Made by a program: the position numbers and the translations under genes | The notes under the pieces: model-generated | The model's input: the letters and a program-made list of their open reading frames with translations, nothing else | Told to the model about the DNA's origin: nothing | The model's database searches: none | In this document: piece by piece, positions 1 through 6,862 of the stretch | How positions within the stretch are numbered: the stretch's first letter is position 1 | Layout of the letters: each line of letters begins with the position of its first letter | NCBI GenBank assembly: GCA_031253365.1 | Contig: JAIRWE010000120.1 | Span: forward strand, 1-9,722 | Direction of reading: 5' to 3' | DNA length: 9,722 nucleotides | Source of the DNA: Oscillospiraceae bacterium | GTDB taxonomy: Bacteria > Bacillota > Clostridia > Oscillospirales > Ruminococcaceae

Positions 1-37
1 TTGAAATCCGCTTCGCCTACGGCTCGCCGGATTTCAA
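1..37. repeat. 10-bp inverted repeat (hairpin) at the left edge
   Basis: Bases 1-10 (TTGAAATCCG) are exactly complementary to bases 28-37, with a 17-base GC-rich loop that holds a further small GCC/GGC pairing. The arm starts at base 1, so the palindrome may extend outside the window. It could be the terminator of the gene to the left or a dispersed intergenic palindrome. There is no clean T-run after it, so I cannot choose between these. Confidence 0.5.
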
Positions 38-103
38 ATTTTCGGATATACCATCAATCAGGCACGCTTTTTAAAATATTTTTGCCTTTGTGGGTCATAT
101 GTA

Positions 104-131
104 TTTACAACGCAGAAAATTTTTGAATAAT
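104..131 (+). promoter_or_regulatory. possible weak upstream promoter
   Basis: TTTACA (104-109) and AATAAT (126-131) are separated by 16 bases in a very AT-rich stretch. This is a second, weaker sigma-A-like candidate upstream of the better one at 145-173. AT-rich DNA yields such matches by chance, so it is listed only as a possibility. Confidence 0.2.
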
Positions 132-144
132 TTTATTTTTTTTG

Positions 145-173
145 TTTACTTTTTTTATAAACTATGCTATTAT
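145..173 (+). promoter_or_regulatory. probable sigma-A promoter of the three-gene unit
   Basis: A -35-like TTTACT (145-150) is followed after 17 bases by TATTAT (168-173). A TGC immediately before the -10 (165-167) gives an extended -10 element. Transcription would start near 180, leaving a leader of about 30 bases before the first gene. The gaps downstream are only 43 and 18 bases, so this promoter probably serves all three genes. Confidence 0.55.
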
Positions 174-190
174 AAAAACGATTACCGTTT

Positions 191-197
191 TAAGGAG
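191..197 (+). promoter_or_regulatory. ribosome binding site of the acidic repeat gene
   Basis: TAAGGAG matches the anti-SD sequence over seven bases. It sits 5 bases before a TTG (203) and 11 bases before an in-frame ATG (209). The first spacing is short and the second slightly long. I prefer the ATG because TTG is a weak codon, but the choice remains open. Confidence 0.7.
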
Positions 198-208
198 AAT
201 ATTTGGAT

Positions 209-2008
209 ATGCGGGAAACGAGAATAAGTCAGCTTTTGGAAGAAATTTCAAGAGAAATAGAAGTTACGGAGAAGCGAAACCGCGAGCTTTACGCTTCCGC
301 CGTTGATATAGAAGACGAGGAAATTTCGCTCAGAACCCAGGCGGAATCGTTCAGGACGTTAAGGAGAATGAGGGGGCTTAAAAACGCTCTCATAAACTTT
401 CGGACGGAGCTGGAAAAAAGCGGGATTATTTCTTTTGATATGCCGGAAGCGGCTTCGCGGTTCGTTCCCGAACCCGTTTCCGAGGAGATTCCCGAGCGGG
501 TGGTTTCGATTATCGGGGAGCTGGGCAGAACAATCGGGGAAATCAACGCGCCCGAACCCGCCGCGCCGGCTTTTGTTCGGGCGGAAATGCCGTTCGCGAA
601 AGCGCGCGAGTATACCGTCAGCATGGAAAACGAGGAAGAAGACGATTTCAGCGATTTTGACGAGTTTGAAAAAACGCAGTTTCCCGAAGAACCCGAAGAA
701 CCCGAGGAGCCGGAAATTCCCGAAGAGTCCGAAGAGCCGGAAATTCCCGAAGAACCCGAAGAGCCGGAAACTCCCGAAGAACCCGAAGAGCCGGAAATTC
801 CCGAAGAGCCCGAGGAGCCGGAAATTCCCGAAGAGCCCGAGGAGCCGGAAATTCCCGAAGAGCCCGAGGAGCCGGAAATTCCCGAAGAACCCGAGGAGCC
901 GGAAACTCCCGAAGAACCCGAGGAGCCGGAAACTCCCGAAGAACCCGAGGAGCCGGAAATTCCCGAAGAACCCGAGGAGCCGGAAATTCCCGAAGAACCC
1001 GAGAAAAAGGAAAAGCGCGAAAGTCCCCGCGAACCGTATTTCCTGAAACCCGAGTCGGTGTTCTCTCCGATATACGCCGTCAAGCCCGAGACCGCCGAAC
1101 CCGTTCGGGACGGCGCGGCGTTTTACGCCCCGCCCGAACAGGAAGTCGAGATACCCGTATTTGAAGAGGAAACGCAAATTTTTGAAGAGGAAATAGCGGC
1201 GGGGGGTATTTCCGCGGAAAGCGGCGAAGCCGAGGGCGTGCCTTTCGTTTCCGAGGAAGAGGACATTATAAGCGGGATTGAGTTTTCTTATGACAACGCT
1301 TTTTACGGGGCGCCGATAGGGGTGGACGGGAAAGAGGGCGTGCCGTCGATTTTCGAGGAGAACCTGTTCGTCAACGACGAGGATATCGTTTACGGCAACG
1401 ATATAGAAAGCGTTTCCGAATCCGAATATGAGGAAGCGGGGATAGCCGCGGACGGTTCTTTACCGGCGGTCGGTTTCGGCGTCGCCGCGCCGGAGGAATT
1501 CGCCGCTTTTGCCGCCGACGCCCCGGTGTTCGCCGCGCCGGAAACGGAGGAGCCGGAGATAAGCATAGAAGCGCTTGACGGGTTCGGGGACGCGGACATA
1601 GCGGACGACGGTTACGGCGACGCGCAGGAGGCTTTCGGGGAGGACTTCAACTTTTCGATGCCCGACGTGGGTATTTATACCAACAGGCATCCTTCGGGTT
1701 TCACCATGTTCGGCAAGAGAACCGACGTTCGCGACTGGCAGGATATGTTGGTGAAGATATGCGAAATTCTCATACTGAAAAGCCCTTACGTCGTCGCGCA
1801 GTTTGACAAATACCAAGACCTCAACCCCGCGAAACAAATGTATTTCAGTTACAGCGAAACCGACATCAAGCTGATGGGCAGAAGGCTGTCCAACGGCTTG
1901 TGGGTCGAAGTCAGCCGCACGCCCGACGACATCGTTATGCTGTGCAAAAAGCTGCTGGAACTTTGCGGTTATCCGAGGAACGAGCTGGAAATAGAATTCA
2001 GGGATTGA
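209..2008 (+). CDS. acidic Pro-Glu repeat protein with coiled coil and C-terminal domain
   Basis: This is a 599-residue protein from ATG 209, or 601 from TTG 203. I do not recognise it as a named family. Residues 1-75 are charged and helical with heptad-like spacing, probably a coiled coil. Residues 162-260 are eleven 9-residue repeats of the form PEEPEEPE(I/T). Residues about 265-485 are acidic, low in complexity and dotted with aromatic residues, probably disordered. Residues about 490-599 look folded: a Phe-Gly-Lys-Arg segment, a predicted helix around VKICEILI, then LCKKLLELCGY and an acidic end. I loosely recall similar C-terminal modules in uncharacterised Bacillota proteins, some linked to DNA-processing enzymes, but this is memory and not a search. 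There is no signal peptide or membrane segment, so it is likely cytoplasmic. It leads an operon with an Hsp70-like gene 43 bases downstream, which suggests a scaffold or client role (inference). Confidence 0.85.
   Translation: MRETRISQLLEEISREIEVTEKRNRELYASAVDIEDEEISLRTQAESFRTLRRMRGLKNALINFRTELEKSGIISFDMPEAASRFVPEPVSEEIPERVVSIIGELGRTIGEINAPEPAAPAFVRAEMPFAKAREYTVSMENEEEDDFSDFDEFEKTQFPEEPEEPEEPEIPEESEEPEIPEEPEEPETPEEPEEPEIPEEPEEPEIPEEPEEPEIPEEPEEPEIPEEPEEPETPEEPEEPETPEEPEEPEIPEEPEEPEIPEEPEKKEKRESPREPYFLKPESVFSPIYAVKPETAEPVRDGAAFYAPPEQEVEIPVFEEETQIFEEEIAAGGISAESGEAEGVPFVSEEEDIISGIEFSYDNAFYGAPIGVDGKEGVPSIFEENLFVNDEDIVYGNDIESVSESEYEEAGIAADGSLPAVGFGVAAPEEFAAFAADAPVFAAPETEEPEISIEALDGFGDADIADDGYGDAQEAFGEDFNFSMPDVGIYTNRHPSGFTMFGKRTDVRDWQDMLVKICEILILKSPYVVAQFDKYQDLNPAKQMYFSYSETDIKLMGRRLSNGLWVEVSRTPDDIVMLCKKLLELCGYPRNELEIEFRD
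692..988. repeat. eleven tandem 27-bp repeats inside the acidic gene
   Basis: There are eleven consecutive units of exactly 27 bp, each coding PEEPEEPE(I/T), then a partial twelfth unit that breaks off into a Lys-rich stretch near 1004. Units at 800, 827 and 854 are identical to each other, as are those at 881 and 908, and those at 935 and 962. The unit at 719 carries a Pro to Ser change. Near-identity at silent positions points to recent expansion by slippage or unequal recombination. Because the unit is a multiple of three, copy-number change would alter length without breaking the frame. Confidence 0.95.
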
Positions 2009-2037
2009 AGCCGGCGCAATCGTGATGCTGCCGCGAA

Positions 2038-2043
2038 GGGAGG
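2038..2043 (+). promoter_or_regulatory. ribosome binding site that sets the Hsp70 start
   Basis: GGGAGG lies 8 bases before GTG 2052. The longer open frame back to GTG 2022 or ATG 2025 would have this site inside the gene and lacks a good SD of its own. The site therefore favours the GTG at 2052. Confidence 0.7.
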
Positions 2044-2051
2044 GTGAGCGC

Positions 2052-3548
2052 GTGAAATTCGCAAGAACGGGGACGTATATAGGGATTGACTTCGGCACCA
2101 CCAACACCGCCGTCGTAAGGATAAATTCGGGCGAAAACAGCACCGTCACGGAAACCCTCGGCGAAAGCGGGAACTCTCCGTTTGCGTCGATTATCGCCAT
2201 CCCGAAGGAAGGCGGCAAGCTGGTCTTCGGAAGGGAAGTGCGGGAACGGCGGCTTGAACTCGCCGAAACCCACTATATCATCCCTTCGCTGAAAACCTAT
2301 ATCGGCTCGGACAGGGAGGTTATTTCGGGCAGGAACCGCTATTCGGGCGAGGACGTTACCTGCGCGTTTTTCAAGTACATAAAAAAGCATATACAAAAGA
2401 ACTATAAAATCGACATCAAAGAAGCGGCGCTCGCCTTCCCCGTGGATTTTTCCGCCAAAGCGAGACGCTCGCTTAAGCGTGCCGCCGAAAAGGCGGGAAT
2501 CCGTTTCATCGGTTTCGCGGGGGAATCCACGGCGGCGTACATCGCCAACCGCAATTCCGAAGAAGTGTACCGCGCCTACCGCCGCGTGATGGTGGTGGAC
2601 TGGGGCGGCGGCACGCTTGACATAAGCGTGCTGGACTTAAAAGGCACGCGGGTGTACGAAAACTCGGTTTACGGCGAAAAGACGGGCGGCGACGACATAG
2701 ACCGCGAAATCGCCTATCGAATGCACGCGCGTTTGGCTTCAAAACACGGGATTGACGTGGGCTTCGACGAAATGGACGCGGGCAACAGGGATAAGATGAT
2801 TTCAATGTGCGAAAAGGCGAAAATCGGTTTTTCGTTCAGCGACGAGGACGCGGTCATAACGCTGCGGAAGTACGGGCCTTTCGGGGATACGCAGGTCGTG
2901 CTTTCATACGCGACGTTCAGGGACATAGTTATCCCAATAATAAAATCCCGCGCCCTGAAAGCAATCAGCAACGCCATGAAGCAGGCGGAAGTGTCGGCTT
3001 CGGGAATAGACGCCGTAATCATGGTGGGGGGCAGTTCGGGGTTGAAGCCGTTTGCCCACGCCGTCGCCAACATTTTCGGGAAGGAAAAAATCATACACCC
3101 CGAAAACGCGCAGTGGTCCGTCGCCGTGGGCGCGACGCTGCTCGCGGCGACGGAAGGCGAGTATTTCCTCAACGACGATTTGGGGGTTTTGCTGTCCGAC
3201 GGAACGGTTTATCCCGTTTTCCGCAAAAACGCCGACCACGTCGGGAGCAAGACGGGGCCGATTAACTTTTCGCTTTGCGAGGACACGCAAAGCGCGCATT
3301 TCATTTTCACGAACAGGAACAACAGCGTCGTCTACGGCAAGCTGAACGTGAACGCGAAAGGCTTCTTGCAGGAAAATCTTCAGCTTGCCGCGCGGATTGA
3401 CGAGGACCAAACGGCGTCGGTTTTCGTGCGGAACCGCTATATGGGCGAGGATTACAACAGAAAAATCGAAATCAACAAATTGAAGTTTTATTACGACCTG
3501 GCGGGGTTGCCGAACGAAACCCCGAGAGGGGAAGACTTCGATATGTAG
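2052..3548 (+). CDS. Hsp70-family ATPase, lidless DnaK-like protein
   Basis: From GTG 2052 the protein has 498 residues; starts at 2022 or 2025 would add about ten. The actin-like ATPase domain fills residues 1 to about 362. Phosphate-1 is at 10-19 (IGIDFGTTNT), the AFPVDF segment matches the conserved Pro hinge region of DnaK, phosphate-2 is at about 180-192 (MVVDWGGGTLDIS), and the adenosine motif is at 323-330 (IMVGGSSG). The rest, about 365-498, looks like a beta-type substrate-binding domain. The protein stops about 110-140 residues short of typical DnaK (about 610-640), so the helical lid is missing, and the usual DVLLLD-type linker is replaced by NDDLGVLLSDG. No grpE, dnaJ or HrcA-type site lies nearby, so this is not the housekeeping dnaK. 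It probably works in the cytoplasm on its operon partners (inference). Confidence 0.93.
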   Translation: MKFARTGTYIGIDFGTTNTAVVRINSGENSTVTETLGESGNSPFASIIAIPKEGGKLVFGREVRERRLELAETHYIIPSLKTYIGSDREVISGRNRYSGEDVTCAFFKYIKKHIQKNYKIDIKEAALAFPVDFSAKARRSLKRAAEKAGIRFIGFAGESTAAYIANRNSEEVYRAYRRVMVVDWGGGTLDISVLDLKGTRVYENSVYGEKTGGDDIDREIAYRMHARLASKHGIDVGFDEMDAGNRDKMISMCEKAKIGFSFSDEDAVITLRKYGPFGDTQVVLSYATFRDIVIPIIKSRALKAISNAMKQAEVSASGIDAVIMVGGSSGLKPFAHAVANIFGKEKIIHPENAQWSVAVGATLLAATEGEYFLNDDLGVLLSDGTVYPVFRKNADHVGSKTGPINFSLCEDTQSAHFIFTNRNNSVVYGKLNVNAKGFLQENLQLAARIDEDQTASVFVRNRYMGEDYNRKIEINKLKFYYDLAGLPNETPRGEDFDM

Positions 3549-3566
3549 CGAGGAGGTTCGTTTTCC

Positions 3567-5069
3567 ATGGCGACCGCCGAAAAATCCAACATTACCGTAG
3601 CGTCCAACATCTACGCCCGAAAAGCGCAGACGCTTCAGGCTGACGACGCTTTCGTCAAAAGCGTGTACGGACACAGGGCTTTGAACATCTTAAAGTCGCG
3701 TTTTCCGAAAAGCTACGCCTCCCGCCTTACCCGCGTCCAAATCGAGGAAATGAAACAGAACGTCGTTTGCCGCATGGGAAAGGCGAAGGAACACGCCTAC
3801 GGGAAAGCCCTCGCGAACGGTAAAATCGTCTGGTCGTGCCGCTGCGAAAACGCGGGGTGTTACGCTTACGAGCGTTGTATGAGCCTGCCGAACGCCTTAC
3901 GGATTGAACGGGGCGCGGCAAGCGCGGAAAGTCCCGAACAGGACGAATACGGCTTTGATTACAATAAATGCAGCTTCGAGCCGCCCTCCCCCCCCGCGCG
4001 GAGCGCGGACGCGTTCGGGGGGAAAGCGCCCCCCGCGGAAAAAGGGTTCGGCGTGTTTCCGCACACGGCGGAAAAGCCCGCGTTCAACCCGAATATCCGC
4101 ACCTTGATAGTATGCGCGAACGCGCAGGAAGCCGGGTATTTTTCGACCGTCCTTTACAAGGAAAGGATAAAGCACCGTTCCCTGTGTTCGGAAGGTTACA
4201 CCCTGCACAGAAGGATTGCCGACGTCTTTTGGGATTATTGCGGCGAGGAGATAGAAAAAGAAGCGTTTCTCGACAGATACATGGTTCGCGTGGGCGGAAC
4301 CGAAGAGCAGGCGTTGGAATTTTACCGCGCGTTGCATGAAATGTGCGGCGTCCCCGGAACCGACGCGCTTAAAGTGAGCGACCTCGCCGACGCGCTGAAC
4401 GGGTGGTCCGGCGCGGTCAGCGAGCATATACTTAACATGGAAGACCCCGATTGCGCCGTGATTATCGCCGCCCCCGACAGCCCCGCGCCCGGCGGCAGCG
4501 ATTTGGCGTTGGTCATGGAAGGGCTGAAGGTTTCGCCGCAATTCGTGAAGGAGCGTTTCGGCGCGCCCATCGCCGCCGTTATCAAGAAAGAAAAGTTTGC
4601 CGCGTGGCTGTTCGGGAAAAGCCAAAGCGGAAGGAGTTATCGCGTCGGTTCGGACAATTACGCGGGCGAGCGGAAACGCTGCCTCAACGTGGAGCTGGGT
4701 TTGCCGGGCGACGTCGACTGCAAAAATTTCCTCGCGGAGGAAACGGGCGACGCCATACGCTTGCAGCTTTATATAGCTGAAAAGGTGAAGGCGGGCGACG
4801 AGCTTACCGTGGAAAAAAACGCCGTTACGGGCGGGTACTCGTTTTTCCACGGGGGGAACGCGCTCGGCGGGTTCCCCGACGCGGCAATCCGCGAAATACG
4901 CGGGGTTGACGGGTTCCCGGAGGATTTTTGCGCGTTCGAGGGGTTTTATGTCAGAAATATCATCACCTGTATAGGCGACAGGGACGATTTGACGCTTCCC
5001 CCGCGTTTTCGGGATTCGCGGATTTGGCTGGGGCTGGAAATTACGGGCTACGCCAAGGTGAAAGTATAG
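3567..5069 (+). CDS. UvrD-helicase-C-like protein with Cys cluster, no ATPase motor
   Basis: This 500-residue protein starts at ATG 3567, behind AGGAGG (3551-3556), 18 bases after the Hsp70 stop. Residues 1-85 are basic and helical. Cys91, Cys93, Cys98 and Cys104 form a compact cluster that could bind zinc or an Fe-S centre. Residues about 138-165 are a Pro/Gly/Ala linker. Residues 179-206 (TLIVCANAQEAGYF and onward) resemble the segment opening helicase domain 2 in UvrD/Rep proteins. Residues about 395-500, ending in SRIWLGLEITGYAKV, resemble the C-terminal tail I recall from Bacillota UvrD-like proteins. I see no Walker A (GxxxxGK[ST]) or DExx box, so it should not be an active helicase by itself. 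It may be a degenerate relative used for binding nucleic acid or a partner. The family assignment is from memory and moderate; a gene-specific function is not known. Confidence 0.8.
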   Translation: MATAEKSNITVASNIYARKAQTLQADDAFVKSVYGHRALNILKSRFPKSYASRLTRVQIEEMKQNVVCRMGKAKEHAYGKALANGKIVWSCRCENAGCYAYERCMSLPNALRIERGAASAESPEQDEYGFDYNKCSFEPPSPPARSADAFGGKAPPAEKGFGVFPHTAEKPAFNPNIRTLIVCANAQEAGYFSTVLYKERIKHRSLCSEGYTLHRRIADVFWDYCGEEIEKEAFLDRYMVRVGGTEEQALEFYRALHEMCGVPGTDALKVSDLADALNGWSGAVSEHILNMEDPDCAVIIAAPDSPAPGGSDLALVMEGLKVSPQFVKERFGAPIAAVIKKEKFAAWLFGKSQSGRSYRVGSDNYAGERKRCLNVELGLPGDVDCKNFLAEETGDAIRLQLYIAEKVKAGDELTVEKNAVTGGYSFFHGGNALGGFPDAAIREIRGVDGFPEDFCAFEGFYVRNIITCIGDRDDLTLPPRFRDSRIWLGLEITGYAKVKV

Positions 5070-5095
5070 CTTTCGGGTATGGTTTCCGCTTGCCG

Positions 5096-5121
5096 CCCGT
5101 CGGTTTTTTCCCGTCGGTTTT
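5096..5121. repeat. two direct copies of a 12-bp T-rich motif
   Basis: CCCGTCGGTTTT occurs at 5096-5107 and again at 5110-5121, between the end of the third gene and the next promoter. The first copy is preceded by CCG and followed by extra Ts, so a very short CCG/CGG stem before six Ts could form. That is weak for an intrinsic terminator, but it is the only candidate in this 132-base gap. Confidence 0.4.
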
Positions 5122-5134
5122 CGCCTGTCGCCTA

Positions 5135-5163
5135 TTGACAAATCGTTTTTGCTTTGTTATAAT
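5135..5163 (+). promoter_or_regulatory. perfect-consensus sigma-A promoter
   Basis: TTGACA (5135-5140) and TATAAT (5158-5163) are both exact consensus hexamers with the ideal 17-base spacer. Transcription would start near 5170, about 32 bases before the first ABC gene. This marks a new transcription unit and suggests strong expression, unless an unseen regulator acts on it. I see no obvious operator palindrome overlapping it. Confidence 0.9.
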
Positions 5164-5187
5164 ACCCGTTGTAATCGTTTTGAATGA

Positions 5188-5193
5188 TAAGGA
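5188..5193 (+). promoter_or_regulatory. ribosome binding site that sets the first ABC start
   Basis: TAAGGA lies 8 bases before ATG 5202. The earlier in-frame ATG at 5184 precedes this site and would follow a leader of only about 14 bases with no SD, so 5202 is the better start. Confidence 0.7.
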
Positions 5194-5201
5194 ACCGCGA
5201 T

Positions 5202-5888
5202 ATGGCAGCCATACTGACCGCACGGAATATATCAAAATGTTTCGCCGCGCCCGGCGCGTCCGTCGTCCGCGCGCTTTCGGGTGTCAACGCGGATATACAG
5301 GAAGGGCGTGTGGTGTGCTTCCGGGGGCGTTCCGGCTCGGGGAAGACCACGCTCATCAACATTCTGGGCGCGCTTGACACCCCGACGGAAGGCACCGTGA
5401 CGTTCGGGGGGGAGGATATAACCGCCTTTTCCGAAGCGAAAAGGGACAGGCTCAGGCGTTACGAAATGGCGTTCGTTTTTCAGTCGGTCGCCCTGATAGG
5501 GAGCATGACCGCCTTCGAGAACGTGGAGCTGGCGATGCGGTTGGCGGGCGTTCCCGCCGCGCAGAGGGCGAAGCGCGTTTCGGAATGTTTGGCGCGCGTG
5601 GGGCTGGAAAGGCGTTCGGGGCATCGCCCCGCGGAGCTTTCGGGCGGGGAACAGCAAAGGGTGGCGATTGCCCGCGCCATTTGCCATAAGCCGAAGGTGA
5701 TTTTCGCGGACGAACCGACCGCCGAACTGGATACGGTTACGGGGCTCGCGGTGATGAAGCTCTTTCGCGATTTGGCGGAGGAGGGCGGGCATACGATAGT
5801 TATGACGACGCACGACGAGGCGATGATGGAGTCGGCAGACGTCACATATACGCTTGAAGACGGCGAAATAACGTCAACCGGGGGATAA
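5202..5888 (+). CDS. ABC transporter ATP-binding protein, LolD/MacB class
   Basis: From ATG 5202 the protein has 228 residues, the usual size for a stand-alone LolD/MacB/FtsE-class ATPase. Motifs are complete: Walker A at 42-49 (GRSGSGKT), Q-loop Gln94, signature LSGGEQQ at 146-152, Walker B VIFADEP at 166-172 with Glu171 as the expected catalytic base, D-loop at 175-177 (ELD) and H-loop His204. It acts on the cytoplasmic face of the membrane and powers a permease that is not in this window. It is first in the unit, right behind the consensus promoter, and ends 2 bases before a second ATPase gene. The two may form a heterodimer (inference). LolD/MacB-class ATPases usually partner FtsX/MacB-type permeases, so the solute-binding gene downstream is an odd neighbour. 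Confidence 0.95.
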   Translation: MAAILTARNISKCFAAPGASVVRALSGVNADIQEGRVVCFRGRSGSGKTTLINILGALDTPTEGTVTFGGEDITAFSEAKRDRLRRYEMAFVFQSVALIGSMTAFENVELAMRLAGVPAAQRAKRVSECLARVGLERRSGHRPAELSGGEQQRVAIARAICHKPKVIFADEPTAELDTVTGLAVMKLFRDLAEEGGHTIVMTTHDEAMMESADVTYTLEDGEITSTGG

Positions 5889-5890
5889 CG

Positions 5891-6838
5891 ATGCCGAAAA
5901 AAGTGTTGCTCGCGCCCCCCGAAAACGTTATGGTGCGGTGCGATAACCTCGTGAAGATATACAAAAAAAAAGGCGTTGAGGTAATGGCGCTGCAAGGGCT
6001 GGATTTAACCGTGAACAGGGGCGAGTTAATGGGGATTATCGGCTCGTCCGGCTCGGGGAAATCGACGCTTCTCAACGTGTTGGGCGGGTTGGACCGACCG
6101 ACCGCCGGCTCGCTTTTCGTGGACGGTCGCGATATGCTGAAATTCAACGACGGCGAATTGACGCGGTATAAGCGCGAGGGTGTCGGTTTCGTTTGGCAGA
6201 ACAGCGCGCGAAACCTGATTCCTTATCTGACCGCCGAGCAAAACGTGGAATTGCCGCTTTTGCTTTCGGGTTTCGGCGACAGGCGGCGGCGCGCGTCGGA
6301 GATGCTTGAAATGGTGGGGCTTTCCCACAAGAAGGGTTCGCTTCCGGGGCAGCTTTCGGGCGGGGAACAGCAGCGCGTGGCAATCGCGATTGCCTTGTCC
6401 GGCAACCCGAGGTTGCTTTTGGCGGACGAACCGACGGGTTCGGTGGACTCCAAAACGGCGAAAACCGTTTTGGAGGCGTTCAGAACCCTTAACAGAAAAA
6501 CCGGCGTGACCGTTATAATCGTCACGCACGACGTAAATCTCTCAAAGGAGATTGACCGCGTCGTCGCAATCAGGGACGGCAAAACGTCCTCCGAGCTTAT
6601 CCGCAAAAGGAGCCGCGAGGACGGCGCGGTTTCGTTGGAGGAGCTGGAGCGGCGGAGGGAAATTTCGTCGTCCGCGCCGCCCGACGCGCCGTCGCACGAG
6701 GAGTTAATCGTGCTTGACAGGGCGGGTCGCCTGCAAATCCCGAAGGAACATTTATCCTCGCTGGGAATAAAGGGTGGGGACAAAGTAAAAGTCGAGCTGG
6801 AACAAGACAGAATAGTCATACTGCCGGTCGAGCGTTGA
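5891..6838 (+). CDS. ABC ATP-binding protein with C-terminal AbrB-like domain
   Basis: This 315-residue protein starts at ATG 5891, with a GGGGG-containing site just before it and a 2-base gap from the previous stop. The ATPase domain covers residues about 14-232: Walker A 51-58 (GSSGSGKS), Q-loop Gln103 (FVWQ), signature LSGGEQQ 155-161, Walker B 175-181 (LLLADEP), H-loop His213. It is also of the LolD/MacB class and active by motif. Residues 233-267 are a charged, Pro/Ser-rich linker. Residues about 270-315 (DRAGRLQIPKEHL, then GDKVKVEL and IVILPV) match the pattern of an AbrB/MazE/SpoVT swapped-hairpin domain. In that fold such domains dimerise and often bind DNA; here it could serve only for dimerisation or regulation. 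I recall similar ATPase tails in other Gram-positives, so the fusion is probably not unique. Confidence 0.93.
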   Translation: MPKKVLLAPPENVMVRCDNLVKIYKKKGVEVMALQGLDLTVNRGELMGIIGSSGSGKSTLLNVLGGLDRPTAGSLFVDGRDMLKFNDGELTRYKREGVGFVWQNSARNLIPYLTAEQNVELPLLLSGFGDRRRRASEMLEMVGLSHKKGSLPGQLSGGEQQRVAIAIALSGNPRLLLADEPTGSVDSKTAKTVLEAFRTLNRKTGVTVIIVTHDVNLSKEIDRVVAIRDGKTSSELIRKRSREDGAVSLEELERRREISSSAPPDAPSHEELIVLDRAGRLQIPKEHLSSLGIKGGDKVKVELEQDRIVILPVER

Positions 6839-6862
6839 TTGCCGAAAAGGGGGATTTTCCTT

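Noticed and set aside
692..988. Possible CRISPR array
   Set aside because: The units are contiguous with no spacers, are in frame with a gene and differ mainly at third codon positions. No cas gene is nearby.
289..1177. Two long minus-strand open frames rich in Ser-Gly and Phe-Gly-Leu repeats
   Set aside because: They are reverse-strand readings of the 27-bp repeats of the acidic gene; any frame stays open there because the repeat contains no stop. No ribosome site or promoter supports them.
2022..2051. Ten-residue N-terminal extension of the Hsp70 protein
   Set aside because: The SD site at 2038-2043 is placed ideally for GTG 2052, and the extension would be coded through that site.
5093..5109. 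Intrinsic terminator after the third gene
   Set aside because: The stem is only three base pairs (CCG/CGG) before the T-run, too weak to call as a terminator.
3897..5141. 414-codon minus-strand open frame
   Set aside because: It lies antisense to the third gene, whose + strand has a strong AGGAGG site and recognisable motifs. The antisense protein is Arg/Pro-rich and resembles nothing.
5635..6372. A 22-base identical stretch at 5635-5656 and 6351-6372
   Set aside because: It is the DNA of the conserved LSGGEQQ signature in two neighbouring ABC ATPases, not a mobile or recombination repeat.
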